From positions 1 through 8,757 of the forward strand of contig JADFHG010000129.1 in NCBI GenBank assembly GCA_022567365.1: a stretch of 8,757 nt of DNA, written 5' to 3'. A program made the translations under genes and the position numbers. Position 1 is the first letter of the stretch, and each line of letters begins with the position of its first letter. Shown piece after piece: positions 6,325-8,757 of this stretch. Under the pieces are notes generated by a model. It had not been told where the DNA came from. It was given only the letters and a program-made list of their open reading frames with translations, and did no database searches. Source of the stretch: Planctomycetota bacterium (GTDB taxonomy: Bacteria > Planctomycetota > Phycisphaerae > UBA1845).

Positions 6325-6989
6325 TGAATGGCGATAATCAAATCCATATTCACGTGACCAACGACCCGGTATATATGGAAAACGGTCTTACGGTGTACGT
6401 CCGCGACGGCGGTCCATGCTGGATCATCGATCCCGGATTGCCGCCGCAGGCCGACAAGATTGTCAGTCATGTGCGGGAACATTCCCTGACGCCCCAGGCC
6501 GTCGTCCTTACGCACGGTCACGCCGACCACATCGCGGGTCTCGATGACGTACTCGCGGAACTCGGGGCGATGCCGGTATACCTCGCGAAGGAGGAATGGG
6601 CCGCGCTGTCCGATCCGACGTTCAATCTATCGGCGATGACGGGAGTGGGATTCGTGACCACGGTCGAGGATCCGATCGATCTCGAGCACGGCGATTCGCT
6701 TGAACTCGACGGGACGACGTGGCGGATTCTCAACACGTGTGGACATTCCCCCGGCGGGCGCACGCTGTATTGCGAGGCGTTGGGCATCGCCATAGTGGGC
6801 GACGCGCTGTTCGCGGGCAGCGTGGGACGCGTCGATTTCCCGACGAGCAACGGGGCGGACTTGATCGCCAATATCCGCGAAAACCTCATGACCCTCCCGG
6901 ATGACACGCGTGTCATCTGCGGGCACGGTCCGGAGACGACGATCGGAAAAGAGCGCACGACGAACCCCTTCGTGCTGCATGGAATATGA
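6324..6989 (+). CDS. Metallo-beta-lactamase-fold hydrolase, glyoxalase-II/YcbL-like
   Basis: A 221-residue, probably cytoplasmic, di-metal hydrolase. Metal ligands are all visible: THGHADH (63-69; H64, H66, D68, H69), H141 in TCGHSPGG, the bridging D160 in VGDALF, and H201 in CGHGPET. SVGRVDFP (166-173) and the closing GKERTTNPF (208-216) are typical of YcbL-type proteins, which share the glyoxalase II fold but are shorter because they lack its C-terminal substrate domain. Hydrolysis of a thioester such as S-lactoylglutathione, or a related substrate, is the likely reaction class but is not proven. The ATG at 6324 is chosen because it overlaps the hydrolase stop as TGATG (6322-6326). The frame is open further upstream, but that part runs inside the hydrolase gene and has no recognisable domain. 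The gene overlaps the glycosyltransferase by ATGA. Confidence 0.9.
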   Translation: MNGDNQIHIHVTNDPVYMENGLTVYVRDGGPCWIIDPGLPPQADKIVSHVREHSLTPQAVVLTHGHADHIAGLDDVLAELGAMPVYLAKEEWAALSDPTFNLSAMTGVGFVTTVEDPIDLEHGDSLELDGTTWRILNTCGHSPGGRTLYCEALGIAIVGDALFAGSVGRVDFPTSNGADLIANIRENLMTLPDDTRVICGHGPETTIGKERTTNPFVLHGI

Positions 6990-7756
6990 ACCGAGACAAC
7001 AGGCGGGCCGACGGCGCGGCCCCACAAACCCCCGTGAACCTCGATGACGTCGCGATCGTCATTCCCGCGCTCAACGAAGAGGGCAACCTCGCCGTGTTGC
7101 TGCCGCTGCTCGAGGCGATGAACGTCGGTCAGATCATCGTTTGCGATAATGGTTCCACCGACGCGACGCGTGCGGTGGTCGAAGGGAGCGGCGCCGATTG
7201 GGTCTACGAGCCGCAGCGCGGTTATGGTGCGGCTTGTCAGGCCGGGATCGCCGCGCTTGACGACGACGTCAGGGTTGTCGCCTTTTGCGACGCCGACATG
7301 AGCGACGACCTCTCGCGACTCGTCGATCTGGTCGGACCGATTCAACGCAACGAGTATGATCTTGTCCTCGGGGCGCGGACGGTGGAGCTGCGTGAACCGG
7401 GGGCCACGACGTTCCCGCAGCGCGTCGCCAATGTCCTTTTTCCAATGTGCGTCAAACTCGGTTGGGGCCATTCCTTCAAGGACTTGGGACCGTTCCGGGC
7501 CATTGGTCGCAATCCCCTGGACCGCATAGGCATGCGGGACCGTGCCTTTGGCTGGACGATCGAGATGCAGGTTCGCGCGGTCGAGCTCGGTCTTCGGATC
7601 CTCGAGATCCCCGTGGCGTATCGGCGACGGGCCATGGGCAGGAGCAAGATCGGCGGTTCGCTCACGGGCGCGGTACGCGCTGCTTATTGCATGATTCGAA
7701 CCTGCGGCGGTTTGTGGCTGACGAAGCGGCGCCGTGTTGGACGGGCTCGACCCTAG
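6986..7756 (+). CDS. Family 2 glycosyltransferase (DPM/DPG synthase-like)
   Basis: The 256-residue GT-A enzyme would transfer a sugar from a nucleotide-sugar, in this subgroup often to a polyprenyl phosphate. Motifs seen are VAIVIPALNEEGNL (22-35), CDNGSTDAT (53-61), the metal-binding CDADMSDD (101-108), DLVLGAR (125-131), FKDLGPFRAI (164-173), FGWTIEMQVRA (188-198, bearing the likely catalytic acidic residues) and YRRRAMGRSKIGG (212-224). It has no transmembrane segments and ends with a basic tail, so it may sit peripherally on the inner membrane face. Acceptor and donor are unknown. A link to the UDP-sugar made by the 2360-3796 product is possible but is inference. The ATG is within the ATGA overlap (6986-6989) with the preceding gene, indicating translational coupling. 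It is the last gene of the operon and is followed by hairpin repeats. Confidence 0.88.
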   Translation: MNRDNRRADGAAPQTPVNLDDVAIVIPALNEEGNLAVLLPLLEAMNVGQIIVCDNGSTDATRAVVEGSGADWVYEPQRGYGAACQAGIAALDDDVRVVAFCDADMSDDLSRLVDLVGPIQRNEYDLVLGARTVELREPGATTFPQRVANVLFPMCVKLGWGHSFKDLGPFRAIGRNPLDRIGMRDRAFGWTIEMQVRAVELGLRILEIPVAYRRRAMGRSKIGGSLTGAVRAAYCMIRTCGGLWLTKRRRVGRARP

Positions 7757-7777
7757 CGGCACGTTCAAAAACTGCGA

Positions 7778-7806
7778 GTAGCGTCCGCCCCCTGCGGCGG
7801 ACGTGG
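7778..7806. repeat. GC-rich hairpin repeat, variant copy
   Basis: CGTCCGCC (7782-7789) pairs perfectly with GGCGGACG (7796-7803) around CCCTGC. Read on the + strand, the unit GTAGCGTCC...GGACGTG aligns with the reverse complement of 7831-7858 at 22 of 28 positions. It is therefore an inverted, diverged relative of that unit. The G-to-T change in the left arm is matched by C-to-A in the right arm, keeping the pair. It lies 21 bases after the glycosyltransferase stop. Confidence 0.6.
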
Positions 7807-7831
7807 CTTTCGAGACCGCTATCGCCGTCCT

Positions 7832-7860
7832 ACGGCCGCCACGGGGGGTGGCCGCTACTT
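7832..7860. repeat. GC-rich hairpin repeat, copy 2
   Basis: Matches 273-301 at 28 of 29 positions in the same orientation. Arms 7833-7840 and 7847-7854 pair around a six-base loop. The single difference (T at 7849) produces a G-T wobble with G7838 rather than breaking the stem on the + strand. It is separated from the variant copy at 7778-7806 by 25 bases, and the two could form a larger cruciform. Confidence 0.65.
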
Positions 7861-7877
7861 TCTCGTCGGCGCGCGAC

Positions 7878-7892
7878 TTTTTCAACAGGCTG
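7878..7892 (-). repeat. End motif CAGCYTGTTGAAAAA, right copy
   Basis: TTTTTCAACAGGCTG on the + strand is the inverted counterpart of 179-193, with one mismatch. It lies just beyond the hairpin pair and 12 bases before the stop codon of the - strand membrane-protein gene. The T-run at 7878-7882 could also serve transcripts of the upstream operon. Confidence 0.55.
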
Positions 7893-7904
7893 TTAACGCG
7901 ACCG

Positions 7905-8540
7905 CTACTGTTTCAACGGTTTGGTGGATGGTTCGACGTCGGCGTCGTTGGTGGTCGTGTCGAGGTGCGGACGATCAGACGATTGCGACATCGCATCTTC
8001 GCGCCGAGGGTCGCGCGTGTCTTTGTGCGGCAGGGCGCGCGTTCGTATTCGATCCGGACGCAGACCGCCCTGGGCCGAAAAGTCGTTCATGATACCGTCC
8101 ATCATCGCCGAGTTTCGGGCGATCAGGTCGAACTGTTTGTAAAGGACCACCGCGTGCGCGGTTAGGATGATGAACGCGGCGATTAGGTGAAACCTGAAGT
8201 CTTCCCGCCCGCCCCATTTTATCCCGCCCGTAGCCGCGGCCAACACGCCGGCCACGACAATGACGCCGAGCAAGCGGGAAACGGATCGCTTGTAGACGCT
8301 CACGTTGTTCAATCGCCCTTCGTCCGCGTCGCCAAGCCAGACGGCTTGGTGCATCATTTTCCCGGAGATGGTGAAGTATGTGAAGACGACGACCTGTACG
8401 AGACATGTCAGCACTAGTGAAAAGACCGCGAGCACAATGTGGCGGTCCGCGAATGCGCTACCGCCGACAAGACCGAGGCCGGCCGTGCCCGTGAGCACGA
8501 GGAGGTTCGCAATCGCCAATCCCGCAAACGCCTTCAGCAT
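7905..8540 (-). CDS. Four-helix membrane protein of unknown function
   Basis: The 211-residue product (from ATG 8540) has four strongly hydrophobic segments. Counted from that ATG they lie at about 2-26, 33-58, 89-107 and 115-136. A hydrophilic, charged tail of some 70 residues follows, beginning QFDLIARNSAMMDGIMNDF and ending in a Ser/Thr/Asp-rich stretch. Histidines lie in or next to the helices: one at the start of segment 2, one shortly after it, and two 11 residues apart in segment 4. I cannot name the family; I have an impression of an uncharacterised small membrane family with a VFTYF-type motif after helix 2, which is memory, not proof. The start is uncertain: GTG at 8576 would add MHAQALCTLAII, but palindromes overlap that region and neither start has a clear ribosome binding site. 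The gene follows the partial transporter gene on the same strand after a short gap. Confidence 0.6.
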   Translation of the reverse strand: MLKAFAGLAIANLLVLTGTAGLGLVGGSAFADRHIVLAVFSLVLTCLVQVVVFTYFTISGKMMHQAVWLGDADEGRLNNVSVYKRSVSRLLGVIVVAGVLAAATGGIKWGGREDFRFHLIAAFIILTAHAVVLYKQFDLIARNSAMMDGIMNDFSAQGGLRPDRIRTRALPHKDTRDPRREDAMSQSSDRPHLDTTTNDADVEPSTKPLKQ

Positions 8541-8563
8541 GATGATCGCAAGAGTACACAATG

Positions 8564-8590
8564 CTTGGGCATGCACAAGTCCGCGGACTT
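8564..8590. promoter_or_regulatory. Two overlapping palindromes, candidate operator
   Basis: AAGTCCGCGGACTT (8577-8590) is a perfect 14-base palindrome. It overlaps CTTGGGCATGCACAAG (8564-8579), a 16-base palindrome with one mismatched pair centred on GCATGC. Both lie 24-50 bases before the ATG at 8540 of the - strand membrane-protein gene, where a dimeric regulator could bind. If translation started at GTG 8576 the first would abut the start codon. No regulator is known. Confidence 0.3.
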
Positions 8591-8657
8591 CGAGACGCTC
8601 GCGCCGTCAGCCGGCGCCGCACAAGAGGCCATCGGGAGATGCTCGTTGAACGGATTG

Positions 8658-8757
8658 TCAGACCGCACTCCGCGTTTCGTCGCGAAAGAGCGCGACGAGC
8701 ATGATGGATGCGACGAGGGCCAAGGCCGCGATCGTGTACCAAAACGCCGAGTAGTTC
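8658..8757 (-). CDS. C-terminal end of a probable multi-pass membrane transporter (MFS-like), truncated by window edge
   Basis: A - strand frame open from the right edge ends at TGA (8660-8658). Its 32 visible residues begin NYSAFWYTIAALALV and end FRDETRSAV. This is one hydrophobic helix of about 20 residues followed by a short charged tail. It looks like the last helix of a 12-helix transporter, and the ending resembles nucleoside:H+ symporter-type MFS proteins. That assignment rests on one helix and is tentative. The remainder of the gene lies beyond the window. It runs in the same direction as the membrane protein at 7905-8540. Confidence 0.5.
   Translation of the reverse strand, partial: NYSAFWYTIAALALVASIMLVALFRDETRSAV

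Noticed and set aside
6518..7885. 455-codon - strand frame spanning the MBL and glycosyltransferase genes
   Set aside because: It covers two motif-complete genes and runs through the hairpin repeats. The product is low in protein-like features.
8458..8742. 94-codon - strand frame at the right end
   Set aside because: It is Arg-rich and overlaps both the transmembrane C-terminus read in another frame (8658-8757) and the start of the membrane-protein gene.
1..8757. CRISPR array, tRNA, rRNA, transposase or toxin-antitoxin pair
   Set aside because: Looked for on both strands: there is no regularly spaced repeat array, no cloverleaf-like or rRNA sequence, no transposase motif, and no small paired genes.

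Overview
The window is GC-rich, compact bacterial DNA. It encodes seven complete or near-complete proteins plus pieces of two more at the edges. The gene content fits a Gram-negative lineage of the Planctomycetota type: a GspE/PilB ATPase with a zinc tetracysteine, a eukaryotic-like UAP1-family nucleotide-sugar pyrophosphorylase, an outer-membrane beta-barrel, a secreted hydrolase with a helical-repeat tail, and several GTG starts. This placement comes from gene families only, with no rRNA or other marker in view, so it is an inference.

Layout. Positions 1-53 hold what may be the last codons of a + strand gene, followed by a good terminator-like hairpin (56-90). Positions 91-314 are non-coding and repeat-rich. 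Positions 315-2051 (- strand) encode a GspE/PilB-type secretion or pilus ATPase. A divergent ~300 bp intergenic region separates it from a UDP-sugar pyrophosphorylase (2360-3796, +). Convergent to that lies a beta-barrel outer-membrane protein (3884-4783, -), whose true start is a GTG behind a strong Shine-Dalgarno. After a second divergent spacer of ~300 bp comes a tight three-gene + strand operon: secreted alpha/beta hydrolase (5086-6324), YcbL/glyoxalase-II-like metallo-beta-lactamase-fold hydrolase (6324-6989) and family 2 glycosyltransferase (6986-7756). Its genes are joined by TGATG and ATGA overlaps. Positions 7757-7904 are non-coding and carry two hairpin repeats and a 15-base end motif. 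A four-helix membrane protein of unknown function (7905-8540, -) follows, then the C-terminal end of a probable multi-pass transporter (8658-8757, -) cut by the window edge.

How they fit together. The pyrophosphorylase makes an activated sugar and the glycosyltransferase uses one, so a cell-surface or glycolipid role is possible. The GspE ATPase and the beta-barrel are also envelope functions. No gene here ties these into a named pathway.

The most unusual structure is a family of short GC-rich hairpins, GTAGCG(G/T)CC...GG(C/A)CGT, present three times. One copy shows a compensatory base-pair change. Together with a 15-base motif (CAGCYTGTTGAAAAA) in inverted orientation at 179-193 and 7878-7892, these repeats bracket a 7.7 kb block containing all six central genes. 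I do not see a transposase, CRISPR array, tRNA or rRNA, and no convincing new defence or biosynthetic system.
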